Assembly: GCA_017311185.1 (NCBI GenBank)
Contig: JAESUZ010000432.1
Coordinates: 248,001 to 312,000, forward strand
Length of the DNA stretch: 64,000 nucleotides
Direction: 5' to 3'
From: Proteles cristata cristata
Lineage: Eukaryota > Chordata > Mammalia > Carnivora > Hyaenidae
Each line of letters starts with the position of its first letter. Within the stretch, counting starts at the first letter, position 1. The translations under genes and the position numbers were made by a program. The notes under the pieces were generated by a model. The model had not been told where the DNA came from and did not search any database. It saw nothing but the letters and a program-made list of their open reading frames with translations. This document shows, in pieces, positions 34,530-44,910 of the stretch.

Positions 34530-34749
34530 AAAACACTATTAACATTGAGATTGTGTAAATAATTCTGAGAAGCAATAAGGACAGGCAATAGCTAAGCAGA
34601 CAAAAGGCAAGAGAAAGCAATGCATGGGAAAAGAGATCCGAAAAGAGATCATGCAAAAAGTATGAACAATTTCTCAGGAAGCAAAATTAAAATTTACACC
34701 TTCAGTATAGAAAAATAAGTCTAATGTTTGAAATTTGTTGGGTGTTGGT

Positions 34750-35108
34750 TAGGGAAATGGAAACTCAGACACAGGTGAAGTGTCACATAGATTTTATATA
34801 AAGGGTTTTTATTTATCTGTTTACTAGACATGCCGATAGTTCCTGGCTGAAGGCCAACAGGCTTAGACCCAAGGAGCTGAGGGTATAATTCAAAGGCAGT
34901 CAGGCAGGAGGAATTCTTTTCCATTTGGGGGGAGGTCACCCATTTTGGTTGGTTGGTTAAGACACAGCCACACTAGGGAGGGATATGGATATACATTCTT
35001 CAGTCTACCTTAAAACACCCTCACAGAAGCAGACATAATAATGTTTGGTCAAATATCTTGGTACCCCACGGCCCAGTAGTTGACACAAAATTAACAGTCA
35101 CGGGTTAC
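34750..35108 (+). repeat. Ancient L1M-type 3' segment
   Basis: Ordered phrases 'ctgaaggccaacaggcttag', 'aaaggcagtcaggcaggagg', 'aaaacaccctcacagaagca', 'ataatgtttggtcaaatatc' and 'gttgacacaaaattaacagt' match the same old mammalian repeat whose ends are seen at 31855-31958. Subfamily uncertain. Confidence 0.6.
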
Positions 35109-35231
35109 TAAAAATAATGTGGAAATAGTATAGAAATTACTCTTTTACATGATCTGTAATGATTTAATTGGCATAATGATTTTCTGTTTCTTGTAGATTT
35201 GAATGAATTTCATAAGAGGCTGATCATGTAA

Positions 35232-35355
35232 TTAAGACTGGAAGAGACCTAAAGGCAATTCAAATTCAAACATCTTTACTATATTGTTCGAGCCAAGGAA
35301 CCTAATTTGGCAGATTTCATCAAGACTACTAATTACATTGGTGGAGCTAGGAAAA
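35232..35355 (+). repeat. Possible ancient MIR-class repeat
   Basis: 'actggaagagacctaaaggc' and 'gccaaggaacctaatttggc' resemble the tggaagggaccttag and gaggaaactgaggc stretches of old MIR-type SINEs, in the right order. Too decayed to be firm. Confidence 0.33.
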
Positions 35356-35390
35356 TTTATTTATTATTCTCCCTTTCAATTTCTTCTTAT

Positions 35391-35615
35391 TTTTTAAAAA
35401 TTTTTTCTTGAATGTTTATTTAATTTTGACAGAGAGACCAAGACAGAGTGCGAGTCAGGGAGGGGCAGAAAAAGAAAGAGATGCAGAATCTGAAGCAGGG
35501 TCCAGACTTCCAGCTGCCAGCACAGAGCCCGACTTGAGACTTGAACTCACGGACCCCAAGATTACGACTTGAGCCGAAGTTGGATGCCCACCTGACTGAG
35601 CCACATAGGCACCTC
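35391..35615 (-). mobile_element. Older felid SINE, reverse strand
   Basis: Diverged reverse-strand copy ('gccagcacagagcccgactt'). TSD 'tcaatttcttcttat' (35376-35390) and 'tcaatttctttttat' (35616-35630), one difference in 15. Confidence 0.93.
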
Positions 35616-35774
35616 TCAATTTCTTTTTATCTGAAGTTACAGTTATGCAATTTGACATTAGGTTATGTGATACATCTTAATTCATAAGAGTATTTTTATT
35701 ACACAATTTACCCTTTATCAGAAGCCTTGGTCTACTTTTGTTGTATAAATATGAGGTTGTCTTCATTTTTTCCC

Positions 35775-37065
35775 ACAGGCTTTATTTGTTAAAGTACTTT
35801 CAGGTTCATTACAAACATAAGTTGAAGTTACAGAGATTTCCCATACACACACTGCCTCCTCTAACCGCACCCTCAAAGTCTCCTCCATTATCATTACCAG
35901 CTAGAGTGGATAATTTGTTAATTAATCTACATTAATATGTTACCATCACTGTGAAAGTGCACTGTTTACATGAAAGTTCACTCTGCATGTTGTATATTCT
36001 ACGGGTTTGGACAAATGTGTAATGACAAGTATCCATCATTACAGTGTCACACAGAGTAGCTTCACTACCCTAAAAATCCTTTGTCTCTGCTTATTCATCC
36101 TTTCTTCCCCTCAGTTCCTGGCAACCGTCGTTTTACTTTCTAGACTTTGTGAAGTCTAAGTACTACACATAAGTAGAATTGTAACAGTATTTGTCTTTTA
36201 GTGACTGGCTTATTTCACTAGGAATGATAAATTAATCTATTTTGTAGGATATTGCAGAATCACTCCCTTTTTAAAAATAAATAATATTCCATTGTATGTA
36301 TCTACCCATTTTACTTATCCATTCATCGGCTAGTAAATTTATGGGTTATATCCACATTTTAGGTGTAGAGAATAATGCTGCTATGAATAGGGTGTACAAA
36401 TGTCTTTTCAGAACCCTCCTTTCAATTTTTAGGGGCATATACCCAAAACTGGGATTGCTGGATCATATGGTAACTTTATTCTTTTTATTTTGGGGGAAAC
36501 TACTATACTGTTTTTCACAACAGCTACACCATTTTACTTTACCACAAACAGTGCATGGGTACTCCAAGTTTCCCACATCCTTGCCGGCATGTTTTTTGGT
36601 TTTGATAATAGCCATCCTAATGGTGAGGTGACATCTCTTTGTAGTTTTGATTTGCATTTCCCTGCTGATTAGTAATGTTGAACATCTTTTCATTTGCCTC
36701 TTTCCATTTATGTATCTTCTTCGGAGAAGTGTCTATTCAAGTCCTTTGCCCATTTTTGAACCAGGTTGTTTGCTTCGTTGTTGAGTCTTAGCTATTCTAT
36801 ATGCATGGGGTATTAATATCATATCAGACATATGATTTGTAAATATTTTCTTGAATTCTGTGGGTTGCTTTTTTACTCTATTGATAGAGTCTTTTGGTGC
36901 ATTTTTTAAAAATTTCATGAAGTCCAATTTGTTTTTTCCTGGTTTGTTTGGTTTGCTACCTGAGCCATCAGTGTCATAGCCAAGAAAACATTGCTAACTC
37001 CAAGATTTTGTCCTGTACTCTCTTCTAAGGATTTAAAAATCTTTTGAAATAACTCTTGAATGCAT
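35775..37065 (-). mobile_element. Ancient L1M 3' end, reverse strand
   Basis: Reverse-strand L1 with its 3' UTR at 35775-36130 ('ttcctggcaaccgtcg') and ORF2 C-terminus to about 37065. Antisense landmarks in order: 'aataatattccattgtatgt', 'agaataatgctgctatgaat', 'tgggattgctggatcatatg', 'tttgatttgcatttccctgc', 'aagtcctttgcccatttttg'. Decayed, 5'-truncated. Confidence 0.82.
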
Positions 37066-37454
37066 CACGTAAGTTTTAAGATGAAGTATTTTCACAACTA
37101 CAAAATTCTAGGTAAAATTTTAATTTCTTTTTGGATCTTTTAGTGTAAAGTGGGCTATTTAAAATCTCAGTAGTAATAAGTCATGCTGGTTGAAGCTGAA
37201 GTAGTGCTTGTCAAGTTTCTCCACTATAAATTTACTTTCTCCACCCTATTTCCCTATTTCCTTACAGTACATGTTTGAAAGAAGTCACTATATCCAGCCC
37301 AAATTTCGAAAGTGAGGTTTTATTCTCTACCTTGATGACAGCAGATTATTCTTTCAAAATATACCCTATGGATTTTAAAAATCAGGCATAGGATAATGTT
37401 TTGAGGTTTTTTTGTGGGGAGGTATTGGCGTTTTTTGGACCATGACAATAAAGC
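37066..37454. other. Unique DNA between two L1 pieces
   Basis: About 390 bp without recognisable gene or repeat. A 'ttttttgtggggaggtattgg' type stretch near 37410 is not assigned. Confidence 0.45.
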
Positions 37455-37895
37455 TACTTTTATATTTATTTTCACTTAATTTAAATTCAAGTTAATTAAC
37501 ATGTAGTGTAATAATGGTTTCAAGAGTAGAATTTAGTGATTCATCACTTACATACAACAGCCAGTGCTCATCCCAACAAATGTTGTCCTTAATACCCATC
37601 ACTCATTTAGCCCATACCCCCACACAACTCTCCTCCAGCAATCCTCAGTTTGTTCTTTGTATTTAAGAGTCTCTTATGGCTTGCCTCCCTCTCTGTTTTG
37701 TGTTATTTTTCCTTCCTTTCCTTATGTTTATCAGTTATGTTCCTTAAATTCCACATAAGAGTGAAGTCATATGATATTTCTCTTTCTATGACTGACTTAT
37801 TTTGCCTAGCATAATACATTCTAGTTCCATCCACGTTGTTGCAAATAGCAAGATTTCATTCTTTTTGATCACTGATTAATATTCTGTTGTATATA

Positions 37896-38118
37896 GGGGC
37901 GCCTGGGTGGCTTAGTCAGTTAAGCATCCGACTTTCGCTTGGGTCATGATCTCGCGGTTCGTGGGTTCGAGCCCCACGTCGGGCTCTGTGCTGACTGCCA
38001 TCTCAGACCCTGGAGCCTGTTTCAGTCTGTGACTCCCTCTCTCTCTGACCCTCCCCTGCTCACGCTATCTCTCTCTCTCTCCTGGAAATGAATAAAACAT
38101 TTAAAAAAATATTAAAAA
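37896..38118 (+). mobile_element. Young SINE inside L1
   Basis: Near-consensus young copy ('ctgactgccatctcagaccc', 'gtttcagtctgtgactccct'). TSD 'aatattctgttgtatata' (37878-37895) and 'aatattctgttatatata' (38119-38136), with the second copy running into an expanded TA tract. Confidence 0.95.
37908..37974 (+). promoter_or_regulatory. Pol III A and B boxes of SINE 37896-38118
   Basis: A box 'tggcttagtcagt' at 37908-37920 and consensus B box 'ggttcgagccc' at 37964-37974. Both are close to the tRNA consensus, so this young copy keeps an apparently intact internal promoter. Confidence 0.75.
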
Positions 38119-38127
38119 AATATTCTG

Positions 38128-38128
<1 letters not shown>

Positions 38129-38179
<51 letters not shown>
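38129..38179. repeat. (TA)n microsatellite
   Basis: Pure TA alternation of about 50 bp at the 3' TSD of the SINE 37896-38118. It expanded from the 'tatata' of the target site. Confidence 0.96.
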
Positions 38180-38182
<3 letters not shown>

Positions 38183-38699
38183 ACATATTCTTTATTCATT
38201 CATCAGTTAATGGACATCTGGGCTCTTTCCATAATTTGACTATTGGTGATACTGCAGCTATAAACATTGGGGTGCATGTACCCCTTTGAATTAGCATGTT
38301 TGTATACTTTGGATAAAGACCTAGTAGTGCAATACTAGGTTATAGTATAGCTTTATTTTTAATTTTTTGAGAAAACTGCATACTGTTTTCCAGAGTGGCT
38401 GCACCAGTTTCCATTCCTACGACAGTGCAAAAGGGTTCCCCTTTCTCTGCATCCTTGCCAACATCTGTTGTTTACTGAGTTGTTAATTTTAGCCATTCTG
38501 ACAGGTGTGAGGTGGTATTTCATTGTGGTTTTGATTTGTATTTTACTGATGATGAGTCATGTTGAGCATCTTTTCATGTGTCTGTTAGCCATCTGGATGT
38601 CCTCTTTGGATAAGTATCTATTTACCCCTTCTGCCCATTTTTTCATTATTGTTTGTATTTCTGCATTGTTGGTTGTGATCCCTCATCTTTCATTTATGA

Positions 38700-39766
38700 A
38701 ATAATAATAAGAGAATAAATTATATGCCAACATGTTGGCCAATCTGTAAAAAATGTATAAATTCTTATAAACATATAAACAACCAAAACTGAAATATAAA
38801 TAAATAGAAATTTTTAACAGACCCATAACCAGTAAAGAAATTGAATCAGTAATCAAAAATCTCCAATAAATAAGAGTCCAGTGCTGGATAGCTTTCTAGG
38901 GGAATTCTACCAAACATTTAAAGAAGAGCTGATATCTATTCTTTTGAAGCTGTTCCAAAAAAAAGAAATGAAAGGAAAACTTCCAAACTCATTCTATGAG
39001 TCCAGCATTACCTTGATTACAAAACCGGACAAAGATCCCGCTAAAACTGAGAATTATAGACCAGTTTCTCCAATGAATATGATGCAAAATTTCTCTTAAA
39101 GATACTAGCCAATCAAATCCAACAATACATTAAAAAGAATTATTCACCACGATCAAGTGGGATTTATTCCTAGATTGCAGGGCTGGTTCAATATCCACGA
39201 ATCAATCAACATGACACATCACATTGGTAAAATAAAGGATAAGAAATACGTGCTTCTCTCAAGAGATGCAGAAAAAACATTTGACAAAATACAACATTGT
39301 TTCTTGATTAAAACTGTCAAGAAAGTAGGGATAGGAGGAAAAATACCTCCCAATCGTAAAGGCAATTTATGAAAGACCCACAGATAATACCATCCTCAAT
39401 GGGGAAAAACTGAGAGCTTTACCCCTAACATCAGGAACATGACAGGGATGTTCACCCTCACTACTGTTGTTCAACATAGTTAGGAAGTCCTAACCTCATT
39501 AATCAGACAAAAACAACAACAACAACAAAAATACAATCATCCAAATTGGCACAGAGGAAATCAACTTTCAATCTTCGTGGATGACATGATATCCTATGTG
39601 GAAAACCTGAAAGACCCAACCAGAAAACTGCTGGAACTGATATATGAGTTTAGCAAAGTCGAAGGATATAAAATCAACATAGAGAAATCTGTTGCATTTC
39701 TATCCAGCAGTAATGAAGCAGCAGAAAGAGAAATCAGGAATTAATCTCATTTACAACTGCACTAGC
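38700..39766 (+). mobile_element. Rearranged carnivore L1, right (plus) arm, RT region
   Basis: Plus-strand ORF2 from the linker through RT palm. Landmarks: [20 protein letters not shown] (38900s), [18 protein letters not shown] (39157 on), [15 protein letters not shown], and the RT motif F-V-D-D at 39574-39585. It carries the RT part missing from the reverse arm, so both arms probably come from one L1. Frameshifts are present. Confidence 0.82.
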
Positions 39767-39937
39767 ATGATTCTCTTAAAAGAAAAGCCTATTTCTTAAA
39801 ATTCCCAAGAGGTGGGTTCATTCCACACTATGCAGAACCACATGGGGAGACACGAAGGCCAGACAAGAGGCATAAAGTGTGAGGGGGAAGCATAAACAAG
39901 AAGTTATTGTGGTTTTTATGGAATACTGGCATTCTTT

Positions 39938-40141
39938 AAAAAAAAATTTAGTGTTTTTATTTATTTTTGAGACAGAGAGAGACTGAGCATGAGCAGGGAA
40001 AGGGCAGAGAGAGAGGAAGATACAGAATCAGAAGCAGGCTCCTGGCTCTGAGCTGTTAGCATAGAGCCCTAAGTGGAGCTCGAACTCACGGACCTGAGCC
40101 GAAGTTGGACACTTAGTCAACTCAGCCACCCAGGCGCCCCA
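39938..40141 (-). mobile_element. Felid SINE, reverse strand
   Basis: Head intact ('cagccacccaggcgcccc'); the B-box area has lost the 'gagatcatgac' stretch ('ctcacggacctgagccgaag'). TSD approximately 'gaatactggcattctt' (39921-39936) and 'gaatagtggtattttt' (40142-40157). Confidence 0.9.
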
Positions 40142-40439
40142 GAATAGTGGTATTTTTGAACAATTGTTTGCATGTGAGAGGTGTGTTCTCAGGCATGTTG
40201 TTTACTATCTTTTGTAATTAGCTAACCCCAGGCCATCAAGGTCCCAAGTAGTCGATACATCATAAAACACAGAAAATAGAATATACAATTAATATCAGTA
40301 TCTATATAAATCATTTTCAGTCTTCCTCATAGAGTATTTTCCTCTTTTATTCATTTATTTATTATCTATTTATGTCACCGTAACCATTGTTCCTCAGAAA
40401 TGTCTCAAAGATTCTCATGGGGAGAGCTGGGGGAGACAT

Positions 40440-40705
40440 GACCACTAGGTATAGGGAAGTATCCTTGATAAAGTCCTAGTAGAATAGAGAAAGAACATTG
40501 GTTTGAAGTTAAGAAAATCAAAATTAAGTATGGACTTTAGATGATAATAATGTCAATTTTGGTTCATGATTGTGACATTATACCATACCAATGTGGATTA
40601 CTGATGGTGGATGCAGCTGAATGTAACGTATGAGGGACCTCTGTAGTCTTCATATTTTTTTTCTGGAAATATAAAACTATTCAAAATAAAAGGTTTATTA
40701 AACTT
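40440..40705 (+). mobile_element. Ancient L1M-type 3' UTR end
   Basis: Phrases 'aagtatggactttagatgat', 'ttttggttcatgattgtgac', 'accataccaatgtgga' and the end 'caaaataaaaggtttattaa' match the last part of the old L1M-type 3' UTR, the family also seen at 23640-24110 and 62830-63165. Confidence 0.65.
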
Positions 40706-41198
40706 TTTAATTTCATTTTCTTATAATACAATAAACATATGGAAACCAAAATTAAGAATACATTACAGTTGCTCCCCAAATTGAAATCCTTGTAGGTATG
40801 ACTCTAACACACATGTATAGAATCTGTATGCTGACATTAGAAATTCACATGAAAGAAATCAAAAAAGTCCTAAATAGAGAGAAAGTAGATTGGAGTACTC
40901 AACTTAGTAAAAACTGTTATTTTTTTTCCCCAAATTGATTTATTGGTTTAATATATGTCAAAATCTCAGAAAGGTATTATTGTATATATAGACAACTGTA
41001 TCCTAAAATTTACATGAAAAGTATCTCAAACCTGCAATGATAAAACAAATAGAAAAAGATTAAACTGGAAGTAATCACTGTACATGATGTAAAGACATAA
41101 TGCATATCTATGGTAATCAAGACTGTCATATTGGCAGACAGATACATATAATGGAACAAAATAGAAAACACAGAAATAGGCCCATAAAAATATTTATA

Positions 41199-41345
41199 AC
41201 TGGGGTGCCTCAGTCGGTTGAGTGTCTAACTCTTGATTTAGACTTAGGTCATGACCCCAGGATTGTAGGATTGAACCTGCTTAAAATCATATCTCTTTCC
41301 CTCTTCCCCTCTCCACTACTTGGCTCTCTCTAAAAATTGAAAAAA
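41199..41345 (+). mobile_element. Short diverged SINE with internal deletions
   Basis: Head 'gggtgcctcagtcggttgag' has lost 'gggtggc'. The middle ('gctctgtgctgacagctcag') is deleted, and the CT-rich end remains. Flanks 'atttataactg' and 'tctacaactg' may be a decayed TSD. Confidence 0.78.
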
Positions 41346-41472
41346 AATCTACAACTGAGTTTTGAAAAATTTGCAAAAACAATTCAATGTAAATTTGTTT
41401 TTCAACAAATGTTGTTGGAGCAACTGGACATCTATAGGCATAAAAACAAATCAACAAACAACTACCTCAATC

Positions 41473-41690
41473 ACGGATGCCTGGGTGGCTCATTCGGTTA
41501 GGCATTCAACTTCGGCTCAGGTCATAATCTCATGGTTCATGGGTTCGAGCCCCACATCGGGCTCTGTGCTGACAGCTCAGAGCCTGGAGCCTGCTTCAGA
41601 TTCTGTGTCTCCCTCCTTCTCTGTCCCTCCCCCACTTGTGCTCTGTCTCTCTCTCCCTCTCAAAGGTAAATAAACATTAAAAAATATTAA
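41473..41690 (+). mobile_element. Felid SINE with perfect 17-bp TSD
   Basis: Older-type body ('gctgacagctcagagcctgg') but a clean copy, with consensus B box 'ggttcgagccc' at 41542-41552. Perfect TSD 'aaacaactacctcaatc' at 41456-41472 and 41691-41707. Confidence 0.96.
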
Positions 41691-41937
41691 AAACAACTAC
41701 CTCAATCTAAATTTCATACTTTATTTTTTAAATTAAGTGAAAATGCATACAAAAATAAATGTAAGACATAAAACAATATAATTTTAGAAAAAACTAAGAG
41801 AAAATCATCAGAACCTAGAGCTTGAAAAATTCTTAGACTTGACACTCAAAGCACATTCAATAAAAGGGGAATTTGTTGAATTGGGCCTCATTGAAGTTAA
41901 TTTAAACCTAAAACTGCTCTGATAATTAAGATTTTTT

Positions 41938-42152
41938 AAAAAATGTTTATTTATTTATTTTGAAAAAAGAGAGAGAGGGTGTGTGTGCACATGAGCAAGG
42001 GAGGGTCAGAGAGAGAGGAAAAGAGAGAATCCCAAGCAAGTTCGGTGCTGTCTGAACCTAGCCCAAGATGAGGCTAGATCTCACAAACAATGAGATCACG
42101 ACCTGATCCAAAATCAAAAGTCAGATGCTTACTTAGCCACCAAGGCACCCCT
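41938..42152 (-). mobile_element. Diverged SINE, reverse strand
   Basis: Decayed copy ('gaacctagcccaagatgagg') with a GT insertion in the tail end ('ggtgtgtgtgcacatgagca'). TSD about 'aattaagatttt' (41925-41936) and 'aattaagaatttt' (42157-42169). Confidence 0.88.
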
Positions 42153-42169
42153 AAAAATTAAGAATTTTA

Positions 42170-42855
42170 AATGAATAAATAAACAATAGCTTTGTTATTA
42201 TAACTAATTATTATTATTAGTTACTTGTACTCTTGAAATCCAAGGTCTTCCTCCTTATCTTCTCATCAAGCTGCTGCAAAAGAATGTATCAAGTTTGTTT
42301 TCCTTCTAATAGGGTCATGCATATTCTTAAAACTCATCCTGAACTGATTATCAATTATTTCCACTTTTAATTATCGTTTTGTTGCATTGCATAGCAACCT
42401 TGTAGCTATTTAAACAGAAGCCCACTTATGATGCACTGAGTACTGTATCTTCCCATAGAGACATTTAATAATTTATATTCCATCCATTTTAAAGTGATTC
42501 ATTCATGTCATAACATTGTCTTAGTGATAGGGATATATTTCTTCCATATCCCCTTCCAGATCTCCCAAATATAACTAAACAGACTCCTTTAGGACTTGTA
42601 TTTATGTGTAAATAACTCTCTCGAGTTATTGATATCTTTCTGAACAAAACTAAAAATCACTTTTCTAGCTCCATTACTTTCTATCTACCTGATAGATGTT
42701 TCACATTCATCACTCACAGAGGTAGACAAGTTTTGAAATTAGATCAGTAAAATAAAAGCCAGAGAATCTTCTAACTCAATCTTTCCCATTGACTTCCTGA
42801 AAAACATTTAAAGAGGTGCAGAAGTGGCTTTAAAAAAAAAAAGGAAAGCAATATG
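42170..42855. other. Unique DNA, nothing recognised
   Basis: About 690 bp of unique AT-rich sequence. No gene, RNA or repeat is assigned. Confidence 0.5.
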
Positions 42856-42938
42856 TTTTCTTCCTTCCTTCCTTCCTTCCTTCTTTCCTTCTTTCCTTCC
42901 TTCCTTCCTTCCTTCCTTCCTTCCTTCCTTCCTTCCTT

Positions 42939-42976
<38 letters not shown>
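42856..42976. repeat. Pure pyrimidine tract (TTCC)n(CT)n
   Basis: 121 consecutive pyrimidines: TTCC/TTTC repeats to about 42943, then (CT)16-17. A candidate for triplex formation and length variation. Confidence 0.97.
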
Positions 42977-42978
<2 letters not shown>

Positions 42979-43074
42979 AGTGGCAAGTATTTATTTTGAA
43001 TTAGCTCAACTTACCATTAAGTCTGCTTGCCAAAAAGATATTAAAAATCAGTTTTCTTTGAAATATTAATGTAT

Positions 43075-43879
43075 GGGGGGACGACTCAACATGGTGGAGA
43101 AGTTGGGGGACCCAAAGTTTTCTTCTCCCCCAAACACAGCAGTATGGAGGCTAGAAGACTTGGAATTCCAGGAATCCAGGCTACAGAGTGACAGAAACAT
43201 CTCCAGAGGCGCATGGGGAATATTTAGCAGGTCATAGGTGGGTGATTACAAACAGGGAGAAATAAAACAGGCTATATAGAGGGGAAGGGTCCCCCTCTGT
43301 GGAGAAACAAAAAGAAGGAAGAGAGGCTGTGAAAGTGTAGAATTGTATTTGGACAAGAGAAAAATCATGGACCGGGGAATGGAAAAAACAGAGAAAGAAC
43401 CAATTTCTAACTGCAGTGCTTTCTCTGAACTGTGGCTGGCTGCCCTGTGTGTGCACCTGGAGAGGAGTGGAGCCAGCCCTGGGCTTGGTAGCTAGTTCAG
43501 AGGTGCAGGTGGAGAGAACAATTTTCTCCCTTGACTGCTGTGGGAAGAAGACATATAGCTATTTCAAGGACAAAAGCAGTTGCCCACCAGCCAGTCTTTT
43601 TGTCAGCTGGCTGGTGGAGCGGCACTACCCTGGAACCAGGGGGCAGATAGCAGGACTTTTAAGACATCGGCGTTTGAATCTCAGCCAAGCTCCTGGGAGG
43701 CACGGGAGACTGTGAAAAAGAACAAACCAGGAGAATATGGAGCAGAGCAAACCAGCCTGCTCGCGCCTGCGTGGCACTGTGAGATGCCAGAGGCCCTTTG
43801 TCCACTGGGTAGAACCAGGGCACGCAGAACAGGACCCTTTAAGACCTTGGAGTTTGAATTCCAGTCAGGACAACACAAA
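43075..43879 (+). other. 5' UTR of outer L1
   Basis: Starts 'gggggacgactcaacatggt', where the CAAGATGG box of younger copies is CAACATGG (43087-43094). GC-richer than the surroundings, with short overlapping open frames, as is usual for L1 5' UTRs. It is about 800 bp and unlike the 5' UTR of the inserted L1-B after the first stretch, so it belongs to a different L1 lineage. Confidence 0.75.
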
Positions 43880-44850
43880 ATGGAAGAATTTTCCTCAAAA
43901 GAAATTCCAGGAAGAAATTCTATAGACAACTAAAGAATTGCTCAAAATAGATTTAAACAATATATCTGAACAAGAATTTAGAATGAAAATCATAAGATTA
44001 ATAGTTGGACTTGAAAAAAACGTAGATGACAGCCAAGAATCTATTGCTACAGAGATCAAGGAACTAAAAAATAGTCACTACAAATTAACAAATGCTGTAA
44101 ATGAGGTGCAAAATAAACTAGATGCAGCAAGAGTGAAGATGAATGAAGCAGAGGGGAGAATAAGAAAAATAGAAGATAAATTTATGGAAAATGAATGAAG
44201 CTGAGAAAAGGAGATACAAGAAAATACTAGACCACAAGGGAAGAATTCGAGAACTAAGTAAGTAAATGAAACATAATAATATCCATATCATAGGAGTTCT
44301 AGGGGAAGAATGGAGAAAGAAAGGGGCAGAAGGTATACTTGAAAAATTATAGCTGAAAACTTCCCTAATCTGAGAAAGGAAGCAGACATCCAAATCCAAG
44401 AGGCATAAAGAACTCCCTTCTGATTTAACAAGAATAAGTCTTTTCCAAGACATATCATAGTGAAACTGGCAAAATACAAAGACAATGAGTGAATTCTGAA
44501 AGCAACCAGGGACAAATGGGGCTTAAAGTACAAGGGTAGACACATAAGGATAGTAGCAGACCTGTCCACTGAAACTTGGCAAGCCAGAAGGATGTGGCAG
44601 GAAATATTCAATGTACTGAATAAGAAAAATATGCACCCAAGAATCCTTTATCCAGCATAGCTGTCACTTAGAATAGGAGAGATAAAGCATTTCCCTGACA
44701 AACAAAAACTGAAGGAGTTCATCACCACTAAACCAGCCATGCAAGAGATCCTAAGGGGAGTTTATGATTGGAACACTGCAAAAGCTACAAAGGACCAGAG
44801 ACATCACCACAAGCATGAAACCTATAGATAACACAATGACATTAAATCAA
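43880..44850 (+). pseudogene. ORF1 pseudogene of outer L1
   Basis: An ATG at 43880 begins MEEFSSKEIPGRNSIDN and then meets a stop. The next frame (43938-44198) gives DLNNISEQEFRMKIIRLIVG and ALQ-free coiled coil (NKLDAARVKMNEAEGRIRKI). The RNA-binding region ('atatccatatcataggagttc', I..IGV) follows at 44278. Later 'cttggcaagccagaaggatg' marks the C-terminal domain. Several stops and frameshifts; inactive. Confidence 0.82.
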
Positions 44851-44910
44851 TATCTTTCAATAATAACTCAATGTATATAAACTAAACGCTCCAATCAAAA
44901 CACATAGGGT

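Larger units (their letters stand above)
37455..38699 (-). mobile_element. Rearranged carnivore L1, left (reverse) arm
   Basis: 3' UTR and ORF2 C-terminus of an older carnivore L1 in reverse orientation ('caacagccagtgctcatccc', 'gttgagcatcttttcatgtg'). At about 38645 it jumps from C-terminal sequence to a 50-bp piece of the ORF2 linker (antisense of 'cacaaccaac..gcagaaat'). At about 38700 the orientation flips to plus. A SINE (37896-38118) and a TA tract lie inside. Confidence 0.82.
40790..41937 (+). mobile_element. Ancient L1M ORF2 fragment split by two SINEs
   Basis: Decayed ORF2: 'atggtaatcaagactgtcat', 'gaaataggcccataaaaat', then after a SINE 'aacaaatgttgttggagcaa' (NKWCW region equivalent), then after the second SINE 'aaaactaagagaaaatcatc' to 'attgggcctcattgaagtta'. 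Order and orientation are kept across both insertions. Confidence 0.68.

Noticed and set aside
38129..38179. CRISPR-like or other spaced repeats
   Set aside because: All short repeats here are uninterrupted microsatellites; no spaced identical repeats with unique spacers exist, and the DNA is mammalian.
43416..43933. Overlapping open frames of up to 117 codons suggesting a host exon
   Set aside because: They lie in the 5' UTR of the outer L1 and have no family signature.
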